This document shows positions 18,781 to 26,413 of a stretch of DNA of 64,000 nt, in pieces. Source of the DNA: Halosimplex pelagicum (GTDB lineage Archaea > Halobacteriota > Halobacteria > Halobacteriales > Haloarculaceae); assembly GCF_013415905.1 (NCBI RefSeq), contig NZ_CP058909.1, positions 1,240,001-1,304,000 of the forward strand. Reading direction: 5' to 3'. Position numbers and translations under genes: made by a program. Below the pieces are notes generated by a model. The model did not search any database. It was not told where the DNA came from and worked only from the letters and a program-made list of their open reading frames with translations. Position 1 is the first letter of the stretch. Each line of letters opens with the position of its first letter.

Positions 18781-19715
18781 GCCTTGTTGAATCCGCAGAA
18801 GGCGTAGTGATCACTCCTTGATGGCTTGTTCAAGGTTGTATACGGTGGCGGTCAGAACGAGTTCACGGAACTGGCGGTACCAGGCGTTCGGCCCGACAGC
18901 GGACCCGTATCGGCGCTTGATGGCCGAAAACGCCGTCTCGGCCATCCAGCGTTGCCCGTAGAGCCCGCTGTCCAACCGTGCGTTGTGGGCGTGGTCGTAG
19001 TGAGCGAACAGCCGGTGTTTGATGAGTGGTCGGACGCCTTCTGAATGCAGGGCGTCCCGTAGCGATTGGTCGTCGTAGCCCTTGTCACCGGCGAGACTCT
19101 TGATTTTCTTGGTGTTACGCAGCGCTACCTGACGGCCCACCTGTGTGTCGTGAGGCCCGTGTGCCGAACAATGGAGGTCAAGCACGGCACACGAGTCCGT
19201 ATCGATCAGGGCCGTCGTTTTCAGCGTCCGTATGTGGCGAACCGACCGATCGACGTAGTGGCTGGATGCCGCTTGGCGGTCGAAGAATGTGGCATCCACG
19301 GCGCCGTGGTTGCCGGGATCGCAGGCGGCCGCCGAGCGGTCAAGCAGTTGACGCCAGACACGAGTGGGCACCCGCTCGAACGACCGCCACAGCGTCGAGG
19401 TGCCGGGAACGCGGCGCGGGCCAACTGCAAGACGGCACGAACCCGACCCATCTCGCTAGCCCAATCGACGATTTCGCGGTAGGTAGTACCCATGTGAATC
19501 CACAAGAAATGTAGCGTCAGATGCTTCCAGTCGGCAAACCTGTTGCCAGCCGGGTCGCTCACTACCGCCTTGGGGCTGGCAGCACAGCGCTTTTGAGCGA
19601 GCGATGCGGCTTGCTTAACGAAGCGGAAAAGGACTTCAGGCACATTCACCCTCTCCGCTTCGCTTCCACCTTCAGAGCGACGCTATCCTGCCACCGTCAT
19701 CGGATTTAACAGAGC
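18781..19715 (-). mobile_element. IS5-family insertion sequence, decayed transposase
   Basis: Imperfect inverted ends, GCCTTGTTGAATCCG at the left and the complement of GCTCTGTTAAATCCG at the right, bound about 935 bases around a frameshifted transposase gene. It interrupts an IS6-like fragment at its right side. Confidence 0.7.
18811..19649 (-). pseudogene. IS5-family transposase, frameshifted
   Basis: The N-terminal frame from 19649 reads MNVPEVLFRFVKQAASLAQK and IVDWASEMGRVRAVL. The C-terminal frame ending at 18811 reads VDATFFDRQAASSHYVDR, SLAGDKGYDDQSLRDAL and AETAFSAIKRRYGSAVG (D, D and E regions). The switch of frame lies near 19390-19440, where the expected LWRSFERVPTRVWRQLL is split. 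A single base change in length would explain it, so this copy is only lightly damaged. Confidence 0.85.
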
Positions 19716-19901
19716 AAACAATTCAGAAAGGTGGTTTCGACTCCGTTCGACACCCAGACCCGCGAGTAAATCAGTGGTATTCGACAGCGACAAGCCCGAA
19801 ACGTGCGATTGAATACCAAATCCTATTGCCGGCTCGGGTGTCCGCTGAGGCGGCTGATCTCTGACATAGGCACCAAGAAATCCGTCCGCCTCGCTTTTCA
19901 C
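19716..19901 (-). pseudogene. N-terminal fragment of an IS6-type transposase
   Basis: The minus strand reads PEPAIGFGIQSHVSGLSLSN followed by TTDLLAGLGVERSRN, the N-terminal DNA-binding part of haloarchaeal IS6-like transposases. It stops at the IS5 element that begins at 19715. The catalytic domain is missing. Confidence 0.6.
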
Positions 19902-19961
19902 GCTTAACTAAACACGACTGCAGAGCATCCGTCAAACGGCTACTTTGGGGCCCGATCAAGA

Positions 19962-20945
19962 TCACGAATTCCGGACGAGGGGTTCGTACCACTCGCGGTT
20001 CTCGCGGTACCACTCGACGAACGCCTCGACGCCCTCGCGGATGGTGTAGGTCGGCTCGTAGCCGATCAAGTCGTTGGCCTTGGACACGTCGGCGTGGCTG
20101 TGGTCGGCGTCGACGTCGTAGGCGTCGGTGTGCTCGACGTCCAGCTCGGGCGCCAGCTGGTCGCGGATCTCCGTCGCGAGCGTCTCGATGTCGATGTTGT
20201 CGGTGCTGCCGACGTTCATCACCTCCCCGTCGGCGGCGTCCGTGTCGAGCAGCGCGCGGTTGGCCGCGAGAACGTCCGCGACGTAGGTCATGTCGCGGGT
20301 CTGGGTGCCGTCGCCGTAGACGACCGGCGGCTCGCCGTTGAGACAGCGCGAGACGAAGTTCGAGATAGCCATGTTCGGCCGCATCCGCGGGCCGTACACC
20401 GTGAAATACCGCAGCGCGACCGCGGGGACGCCGTAGCGCTCGGCGTACACCATCGCGTAGCGCTCGCCGGCCAACTTCGAGGCGCCGTAGGGGCTGATCG
20501 GCGTCGTGAGGTGGGCCTCGTCGTAGGGGAGATAGCGCGGCTTGCCGTACACGGACGAACTGCTGGCGAACACCAGCCGTTCGATATCGTGCTCGCGGGC
20601 GGCGTCCAGCACGTTGAGCGTGCCGTCGACGTTGACCTCGTCGTACTTGCGGGGGCTGTAGTCGGTGCGGACGCCGGCCTGGGCGGCCTGGTGGTAGACG
20701 TAGTCGGCGTCGGCGACCAGGTCGGCGACCAGGTCGGCGTCGCGCACGTCGCCCTCGACCAGGTCGTAGCTGCCGTCGCCCGCTTCGGCCGCTTCCCGGC
20801 CGACCTCGACGTTGTGGTCTTTGATCCGCGTGTCGTAGTAGGGATCGAAGTTGTCGAGGACGACCACGTCGTGGCCGTCGGCGGCGAACGCTTCGGCGAG
20901 GTGGCCGCCGATGAAGCCGGCGCCACCGGTGACGAGGATACGCAT
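19962..20945 (-). CDS. NAD-dependent sugar-nucleotide epimerase/dehydratase
   Basis: A 327-residue extended short-chain dehydrogenase. [18 protein letters not shown] at the N-terminus is the NAD-binding GxxGxxG loop. FASSSSVYG, then [20 protein letters not shown] gives the catalytic YxxxK, and [13 protein letters not shown] is the C-terminal signature of UDP-glucose 4-epimerase-like enzymes. It makes or interconverts a nucleotide sugar for the glycan. I chose the start at 20945 because the NAD loop follows at once. GC-rich with a strong third-position bias, unlike the island interior. The nucleotidyltransferase gene lies 58 bases upstream in the same direction. Confidence 0.88.
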   Translation of the reverse strand: MRILVTGGAGFIGGHLAEAFAADGHDVVVLDNFDPYYDTRIKDHNVEVGREAAEAGDGSYDLVEGDVRDADLVADLVADADYVYHQAAQAGVRTDYSPRKYDEVNVDGTLNVLDAAREHDIERLVFASSSSVYGKPRYLPYDEAHLTTPISPYGASKLAGERYAMVYAERYGVPAVALRYFTVYGPRMRPNMAISNFVSRCLNGEPPVVYGDGTQTRDMTYVADVLAANRALLDTDAADGEVMNVGSTDNIDIETLATEIRDQLAPELDVEHTDAYDVDADHSHADVSKANDLIGYEPTYTIREGVEAFVEWYRENREWYEPLVRNS

Positions 20946-21003
20946 TATCGTATCGCTCGCCCGACGGGAGAAAAAGTCATCGGCACGCGTCGGCGACCCG
21001 GGC

Positions 21004-21768
21004 TCACTCGGCGGTGGCGTTGACTTGGCCGGCATCGTCGTCGGTGTCGACGGCGCCGGACTCCCGCAGTCGCTGCTCGGCTGATTCGCGGTCTTCGGGG
21101 TAGCCCACGTCGGTGCGCCAGCCGTCCATGCGGATGGCGTCGATGGTCCGCCCGGAGTGGATCAGCAAGTCGATCGCATCCGAGATCTCGTACTCGCCGC
21201 GGTTGGAGGGCTGGACGAGGTGGCAGGCGTGGAGGATTTCGGGGGTGAACGTGTAGAAGCCCGTCATCACGAGATTGGACGGGGGCTCTTCGGGTTTCTC
21301 GATGACGTCGGTGATCTCGCCGTACTTGTTGGTGTCGCAGACGCCGTACCGGGAGGCCTCCTCCCAGGGGACCTCCTCGACGAGGAAGGCGGCGTCGGCG
21401 CGCGATTCGGCCTGGCGATTGACGACGTCTTCGAGGTTGGCCTGGAAGATGTTGTCGCCCAGCATCAGCATGAAGTCGTCGTCGATGTGGTCCTCGACGG
21501 TGAGCAGCGCGTGGGCCAGGCCCTTCTGCTCGCGCTGGTGGGCGTAGGTGATCGGCACGCCCGCGAACTCGTCCTCGTAGTGGTCGATGATGGCCTGTTT
21601 CTTGTAGCCGACGACAACCAGTAGCTCGTCGGCCCCGAGTTCGACCAGCTGCTCGAAACAGTGCGTGAGGATCGGCTTGCCTGCGACTTCGACCATGCCC
21701 TTGGGCTTGTCCTCGGTCAGCGGACGCAGCCGCGTCCCCTCACCGGCGGCCAGCACGACGGCTTGCAT
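21004..21768 (-). CDS. aglF: sugar-1-phosphate nucleotidyltransferase (AglF-like)
   Basis: A 254-residue enzyme. [18 protein letters not shown] is the nucleotide-binding signature; [16 protein letters not shown] follows. [11 protein letters not shown] contains the metal-binding Asp, and [20 protein letters not shown] is the substrate-binding strand. It resembles haloarchaeal AglF and RmlA enzymes that make UDP- or dTDP-sugars for N-glycosylation. It probably forms a two-gene unit with the epimerase. GC-rich like that gene, so this end looks like the conserved border of the island. Confidence 0.82.
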   Translation of the reverse strand: MQAVVLAAGEGTRLRPLTEDKPKGMVEVAGKPILTHCFEQLVELGADELLVVVGYKKQAIIDHYEDEFAGVPITYAHQREQKGLAHALLTVEDHIDDDFMLMLGDNIFQANLEDVVNRQAESRADAAFLVEEVPWEEASRYGVCDTNKYGEITDVIEKPEEPPSNLVMTGFYTFTPEILHACHLVQPSNRGEYEISDAIDLLIHSGRTIDAIRMDGWRTDVGYPEDRESAEQRLRESGAVDTDDDAGQVNATAE

Positions 21769-22196
21769 ACTATTGATAGTATATCGGTACTTTGTGGATA
21801 ACTCTTCTCTATTCTCTTGACTACAGATTTGGTGTCCAGTCGCTCGCTTCGGTGAATATCTGGTCGTCTAGCTCCGATCTCTAGAGCTTCTCGCTATACT
21901 GGCGGGGATTTCCCAACTACGATATCCCGGATACGCGACATTCAGGATGCAATACTGGATAGATGTCGATCTAAGGGGGTTGCAGATCGAGCAGTAGCCG
22001 ACCATATCGACCTCCACAGACAACTGGTGTCATCGGTGGACACAGCAATAGTACCCTCGGATACTAGCCGACGACTACCGATCGAGACCCGATACGACGT
22101 GCTACCGACGCCGGGAAAGCACACGCGCTCGCTCGATTCGTTCGTGTCCGTCACCCAGTTCGTGCCTGGTTGGGCGACTATCTCACTCCGCGGACG
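21769..22196. other. non-coding stretch
   Basis: About 430 bases between the nucleotidyltransferase and a coiled-coil protein gene. It contains an AT-rich promoter-like part near 21775-21830 and short frames without protein character. It marks the passage from the glycan island to plasmid-type genes. Confidence 0.5.
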
Positions 22197-23060
22197 CTAG
22201 TCACCGGTGACACCAGCTGTCGCCGGCGCCGACTCCTCGGATTCTACGGGCTCACTTTTCGAACGTGACTCCCCAGGTATCTCCGCGTCCGCTGGTAACA
22301 CGACTCGGCGCTCCTTGTACTGGAGCCCGTCAGCACGCCGGGAGCGCAACTCGTCGTACAGCCGGTGGTTCGACAGGTCCAGCAGCGCGTCAATCGTCCG
22401 TCTGGCGAGCTTCGTCGCGTAGTCGCGACTCACGTCTCCCTCCTGGATCCGGATCCACGTCGCCAGCTCGCCGGCATCCAGGAACTCTCGGACACCATTG
22501 CAGCCATCGTTCCAGAGGTCCCCAGTATTCTCCTGACGGGCTTGCCAAATCTGTGCGGCCAGTCGGTCCGGCCGAGCATCCGCGACCGACTGGAGCGTCT
22601 TCTCGTCCAGCTGAGCGAGTTGCTGGATGGGAAGCAAGTCACCGTGGGCGAGCGCTACACCGTCGTCGTGATCAAGCGGGTCGGCTTCCGCGGGTAGCCG
22701 GATATACTCCCCGTCGTCTTTGCTGATCCGCTCGACGGTATCCTCGTGGAGGTCAAGCAAGTCATCGTCTAGTGTGGGTTTGACGTGCGCCCAGCGGAGA
22801 TGTGCGCCCTTCTCGAGTTCACGAGACTGGAGTTCGCCGATCATCCCGCGGCTGGTCTTCATACGCTTGCGGAGTGCGTCAAGAAGGGCATCCTGACGCT
22901 CGACGGTCGCTTCGAGATCGTCGACGCGTGTCTCAGCTGCCTCGCGAGCCTGGCGCTCTGCTTCGAGATCGGCTTCGAGGTCATCGATGCGGGCTGCCTG
23001 TTGTTCGACAGTCGCTTCGAGCGCGGCGACACGCGCTTCGAGGGACTCCCGGTCGGTCAT
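22197..23060 (-). CDS. coiled-coil plasmid protein of unknown function
   Basis: A 287-residue acidic protein. The first 75 residues are a heptad coiled coil (LEATVEQQAARIDDLEADLE and a second DDLEATVERQ repeat). The middle and C-terminal parts form a globular domain with EFLDAGELATWIRIQEGDVS and RRTIDALLDLSNHRLYDELR. Proteins with this layout are common on haloarchaeal plasmids, but no function is established that I can name. It may bind DNA or help partition; that is inference only. Confidence 0.75.
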   Translation of the reverse strand: MTDRESLEARVAALEATVEQQAARIDDLEADLEAERQAREAAETRVDDLEATVERQDALLDALRKRMKTSRGMIGELQSRELEKGAHLRWAHVKPTLDDDLLDLHEDTVERISKDDGEYIRLPAEADPLDHDDGVALAHGDLLPIQQLAQLDEKTLQSVADARPDRLAAQIWQARQENTGDLWNDGCNGVREFLDAGELATWIRIQEGDVSRDYATKLARRTIDALLDLSNHRLYDELRSRRADGLQYKERRVVLPADAEIPGESRSKSEPVESEESAPATAGVTGD

Positions 23061-23365
23061 CGACGATCCTCTCCAGAATCGTGGAGAGTCGAGTCAGGGG
23101 CAGTCACAGCTCCACGGACCACAGTCGAATTGCATGGCGATGCGACTCGTCGTGCGGGAAGTTCAAGTCCCCGCAGTACGATTGCGGACATGTCGGTCGT
23201 TCCGACTCCACGCGGTGGCCGTGCTGGACCACGGTCACCGATTTTCCGGTGAAATTCCCATCGCGTAGAGTCTGCTCTCTACTGTATTCGCTATCGACTT
23301 AATCGTTGCTAATGGTAAATGGATAGAGTCGGAATCAATAATTCGGAGGTTGTGCAATTGGTGGT
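23061..23365. other. non-coding stretch
   Basis: About 300 bases with a divergent promoter role between the coiled-coil gene and a winged-helix gene. AT-rich part at 23290-23345. A short tRNA T-arm-like word near 23155 was considered and rejected. Confidence 0.45.
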
Positions 23366-23617
23366 GTGAGTCGCGGCCCCGATCCGTCCGTCACGACACG
23401 TGAGATTCTGCGGTTTTTCGTCGAGTCACCAGACCCCGGTTTCACCGCAACTGAAGTTGGTGATGAATTCGATAAGAGCCGACAGTGGGCGGATAACCGA
23501 CTCAAATCACTTGAGAGCGAGGGGTATCTGAAAAGCAAGAACCCTGGTGGGCGTGCTCGATTCTTCTGGATCTCGACGGACGGGGAACAGTTTCTCGCCG
23601 AAACTCGCGATAGTTAG
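23366..23617 (+). CDS. small winged-helix DNA-binding protein
   Basis: An 83-residue protein from a GTG start. The helix-turn-helix core is TATEVGDEFDKSRQWADNRL followed by a wing-like GYLKSKNPGGRARFFWIS. It is clearly paralogous to the convergent gene at 23614-23829 (both share an RQWA-NRL recognition helix). The two stop codons overlap. Probably a local transcriptional regulator. Confidence 0.75.
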   Translation: MSRGPDPSVTTREILRFFVESPDPGFTATEVGDEFDKSRQWADNRLKSLESEGYLKSKNPGGRARFFWISTDGEQFLAETRDS

Positions 23618-23829
23618 TCCTCTGGCACCCACCAGATTACGTTTCGTGGTCCGGATTTCTTCCGATTGATTCGACCGCTATCGTGAAGCGCCTGAAGTCG
23701 GTTGTGTGCCCACTGACGCGTCATACTGAATATTTCAGCGACTTCTGCAGCTGTCACAAACGGATCCTCTTGGTCGCGAATTGCGGTCACAATATCACCG
23801 TCCGAGACGGTTCGCTTCCCTTGTGCCAT
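23614..23829 (-). CDS. small winged-helix DNA-binding protein
   Basis: A 71-residue protein starting at the ATG at 23829 (MAQGKRTVSDGD). VTAAEVAEIFSMTRQWAHNR is the helix-turn-helix and GRINRKKSGPRNVIWWVP the wing. Paralogue of the facing gene; the pair converges with overlapping stops. Role inferred as regulation only. Confidence 0.75.
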   Translation of the reverse strand: MAQGKRTVSDGDIVTAIRDQEDPFVTAAEVAEIFSMTRQWAHNRLQALHDSGRINRKKSGPRNVIWWVPED

Positions 23830-23900
23830 ACGCGCACAGATTAATTTACCAAAAGCAAAAGTATTATGGTGGGCGCCTTCGATACAATTAGCTAGGAACA

Positions 23901-23960
23901 CCGGCTCTACGGGGCGATATCGCGCAGAAAGCGCCCGCCTGCTTAGGACAGGCGAGCCGG
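23901..23960 (+). promoter_or_regulatory. nested hairpin leader upstream of small gene pair
   Basis: CCGGCTC (23901-23907) pairs with GAGCCGG (23954-23960), enclosing a second stem CGCCTG/CAGGCG (23936-23941/23949-23954). It ends 14 bases before the ATG at 23975. It could be a structured 5' leader or the terminator of something upstream. Confidence 0.4.
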
Positions 23961-23974
23961 GTTCCGACTAACCC

Positions 23975-24274
23975 ATGCCGAACAACGATCCAACCCTTCA
24001 AGAAGGTATTGCTGATCAACTCGCCCACGACGCCCACTACCTGGGCACTGACGGTGACGGCGCCACCCATTACTGGAGTTGTTACGAGCGGACGGTCTAC
24101 GTCGTCGAAGACAACGAGGTCGACTCGTGGGCGTTCGCAGAGACGCCCCTGTCGACGCTGACTGACTGGCTGACCCACGTCGAAACCAAGCGCGGTCCTT
24201 GGGACGACCACCGCGTAAGTACCGGCGGCATAGCCACGATCATCGCTGGCCACAGCACGACGGAGTGTGTCTGA
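23975..24274 (+). CDS. small acidic protein of unknown function
   Basis: A 99-residue acidic protein (DPTLQEGIADQLAHDAHYLG, HYWSCYERTVYVVEDNEVDS). It has the codon use of a real gene and ends one base before the start of the next small gene. No domain recognised. Typical of haloarchaeal plasmid small proteins. Confidence 0.65.
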   Translation: MPNNDPTLQEGIADQLAHDAHYLGTDGDGATHYWSCYERTVYVVEDNEVDSWAFAETPLSTLTDWLTHVETKRGPWDDHRVSTGGIATIIAGHSTTECV

Positions 24275-24275
24275 G

Positions 24276-24464
24276 ATGGACGACGAACTCGTTGTCGAGT
24301 ACACGCCGGCGAGTGGCCCACGCCAACGCACTCGGTTCGTCCAGGCGTCGTCAGAAACCAAACTCTGGCGAGTGACCGAGGTCTATGCTGGCTGTCACTG
24401 GCGTGAGACCGGTCGCGAGCGGGTGAGTGATTTGGAGAGAGAGTCGGCATTGACTGACGGATAG
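24276..24464 (+). CDS. small acidic protein of unknown function
   Basis: A 62-residue protein starting MDDELVVEYTPASGPRQRTR, one base after the previous stop. It contains the segment WRVTEVYAGCHWRETGRE. It probably forms a two-gene unit with its neighbour. Function unknown. Confidence 0.6.
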   Translation: MDDELVVEYTPASGPRQRTRFVQASSETKLWRVTEVYAGCHWRETGRERVSDLERESALTDG

Positions 24465-24698
24465 CCCTATCAGCGGTCGTCGAACTGGTGTAAAGCGTGT
24501 CGACTGATTCCGTGGGTTGTCGGGCAACTTTCTCTCGGCTTCTCTGTACCGGCTTGAAATCTCCGCCGTCTCTTGCCGCCGCTCGCGGATCTTCTCCCTT
24601 CGACTCGGGATCGCGGTCAGCATCCCCGTCTTTCTCCTTTGCCACGGCAGATCACTCTCTACGCCTCGTCTCTCCAGCTCCCCCACACTTCTCGGTAC
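24465..24698. other. degenerate stretch
   Basis: No intact gene. On the minus strand, shifted frames may continue the C-terminus of the RelE-like remnant described next (FERKEYRELRKYREV in a third frame). Confidence 0.4.
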
Positions 24699-24925
24699 TT
24701 ACGGAGTTCGCGGTACTCCTTCCGCTCGAAGGGTCGATGGCGTACAGCGTCTCGTTGTCTTGTCCCAATCGGTCAGCACGCGAAAGTCGCCGACGCGAAG
24801 CTTGTAGCCGGGGTGGTTCTTCAGCCGGTCGAGAAAGTGGTCCGGGAAGTCGCCGATGTCCTCCAGCTTGTTGACGAGACCCACGCGGGTCTGGAGTATC
24901 CCGAAGCCGAGATATCGAGGTCCTC
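24699..24925 (-). pseudogene. chimeric relic: membrane-protein fragment fused to RelE/ParE-type toxin C-terminus
   Basis: The minus strand reads YLGFGILQTRV, nearly identical to a stretch of the membrane protein at 26414-28189. It runs in frame into GLVNKLEDIGDFPDHFLDRL and PGYKLRVGDFRVLTDWDK, the conserved end of RelE/ParE-family toxins. The frame then breaks in the NETLYAIDP region. The toxin lacks its N-terminal third and is not functional. Confidence 0.6.
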
Positions 24926-24956
24926 AGCCACCAGCCGATGGGTCAACTCGGCTCAA

Positions 24957-25736
24957 CTACTGCTCCCATTCCGGTCTCGGTGATCCTGGAAGATCGTCGG
25001 TGGCCTCGAGCAACTCGTCCTCAGTCGTCCACGGATAGCATCGTCCGTGGAGTTCGAACAGCCGGAAGTCATTCAGGTGTACCCAGCTGTACGACGGGAC
25101 CTCGAACGCATCTTCCTCGAGTGTGGTCGTCACCTCATCGACCGAGATGTCGATCCCCGTCTGGTTCGCACGGTCGACAAGCACCTCGAGTTCCGCAGCC
25201 TTGCTCTCGTCGTCGATATCGGTGGCAGCCATGAGTTGCGCCCCAGCAGCGAGTACATCGCGCTCATCGCTGAGGTGATCTTCAGTTTCCCACTGGTAGG
25301 CGCGTGGGAGGGCGTACGCTTTCTCGAAGTACTCGGTTTCGCCGAGTTTGCCGAGTTCGTTGATTTCCCCGCCAGCATCCTGTTCGAACACGGCAGCGAC
25401 GTAATCACTGAGCGTCGCCGTGATATGGAACTTCACGCGAAACTCCGGGAGTCGAGGGAGATCGATGTCGGAGAGGTCCCCGATGAGAAAGGCGTACGTT
25501 CCGTATCGGCGGTTGAGGCGGTCGCTGACTGCTCGGACTCGGCGGAGATACGGGTCACGGTAGCTCCCGAGGACGAGATACGCGGTTTGATCCCGGTCGT
25601 AGATCGCCGGCGTCTCGCTGTTTGCCCACGAGAGGATTCGGACTGCTTCAGTCGAGCCGACATCGAGCCCGCGTAGGGCCTGTTGTACGGCCTCCATAAT
25701 TTTCGCCGAGTTCGGCGGAACTGATGGAACACTCAT
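24957..25736 (-). CDS. TIR/nucleoside-deoxyribosyltransferase-like protein (module A)
   Basis: A 259-residue protein, paralogous to 31657-32472. A Rossmann-like core is suggested by YLVLGSYRDPY (about 53-63), FLIGDLSDI (83-91), KFHITATLSDYVAAVF, then EQDAGGEINELGKL (about 118-131). The pattern of a glycine loop, a strand with acid end, and GGE-x-x-ELG resembles TIR-like and nucleoside 2-deoxyribosyltransferase folds, where a Glu is catalytic. The C-terminus YSWVHLNDFRLFELHGRCYP is shared with the paralogue. I chose the start at 25736 to match the paralogue. A winged-helix gene faces it 114 bases away. Enzymatic role is inference. Confidence 0.65.
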   Translation of the reverse strand: MSVPSVPPNSAKIMEAVQQALRGLDVGSTEAVRILSWANSETPAIYDRDQTAYLVLGSYRDPYLRRVRAVSDRLNRRYGTYAFLIGDLSDIDLPRLPEFRVKFHITATLSDYVAAVFEQDAGGEINELGKLGETEYFEKAYALPRAYQWETEDHLSDERDVLAAGAQLMAATDIDDESKAAELEVLVDRANQTGIDISVDEVTTTLEEDAFEVPSYSWVHLNDFRLFELHGRCYPWTTEDELLEATDDLPGSPRPEWEQ

Positions 25737-25850
25737 AGGGGGGGCAGTACTGGCTGAGTAATAGCCGTTTCTAACTGACTCAGTTAATCGACTAATTTGT
25801 TGACTCATTCAACCCAAACCGTTATGCAGTCGAGCCCGGTACCATACTGT

Positions 25851-26327
25851 ATGAGCGACACGGCCCCGGGGGAGTTCGAAGATTCCTTCGCAGAGCAGCA
25901 GCGAATGCGTGAGCTGCTCTCTCAGGAGACGCGTCACCTCGTCCTGCAGCTGATCCTCGGCCACCCGGCACATCTCACGTCGCTGGCCGAGCTCGACTAT
26001 ATGATCCCGAAAAACGAGGCCGCCATCCTTGATCAGCTTGAGAGGCTGCAGGAGGCAGGAATTCTCGACGTTTACGTGCACGAACCCAACGCATCGACGC
26101 GAGATCTGCCGTCGAAATTCTGGGGGCCGACCGAGCGCGGCGTCGAGATTCTCTACGAGCATAATTTCCTGCGGGGCGTCCCGATTGCACGCGCGGTCTA
26201 CGAGGAGACCGAAAAGTCCGAGCGGGTGCGGCGCCACGAGGCCGCACCACGGCCGGCGCTCCCCGACGCTGTTCGAGAGGCGCTCGAATTCGATGAACCG
26301 GATCTGACAACGGCTGACGCCCCCTAG
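25851..26327 (+). CDS. winged-helix regulator (module A)
   Basis: A 158-residue protein with LLSQETRHLVLQLILGHPAH, a helix-turn-helix (ELDYMIPKNEAAILDQLERL) and FWGPTERGVEILYEHNFLRG. It is paralogous to the gene at 32594-33241 but lacks its acidic 50-residue tail. Start chosen at 25851 (MSDTAPGEF) because the upstream in-frame part lies in the divergent promoter region. It is divergent from the TIR-like gene and probably controls it. Confidence 0.75.
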   Translation: MSDTAPGEFEDSFAEQQRMRELLSQETRHLVLQLILGHPAHLTSLAELDYMIPKNEAAILDQLERLQEAGILDVYVHEPNASTRDLPSKFWGPTERGVEILYEHNFLRGVPIARAVYEETEKSERVRRHEAAPRPALPDAVREALEFDEPDLTTADAP

Positions 26328-26413
26328 TAGTTCGTTCGTTCCAACAAACGATCCACTGACTGAAACACTGAGCCGTCTCGACGAACCCCTCGATTCGGGT
26401 TGTCCTACCGTTT

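Noticed and set aside
20288..20926. Thr/Ser/Arg-rich minus-strand frame overlapping the epimerase
   Set aside because: A plus-one frame of a GC-rich gene; low-complexity translation and no start signals.
20094..21023. Long plus-strand open frame of about 309 codons
   Set aside because: It is the antisense shadow of the GC-rich epimerase gene; composition is Val/Gly/Asp-rich without domain features.
21942..22154. 70-codon minus-strand frame
   Set aside because: No hydrophobic, zinc or helix-turn-helix pattern and no neighbour coupling.
23140..23175. tRNA T-arm-like word GTTCAAGTCCCC
   Set aside because: The stem does not pair correctly around it and no acceptor, D or anticodon arm can be built.
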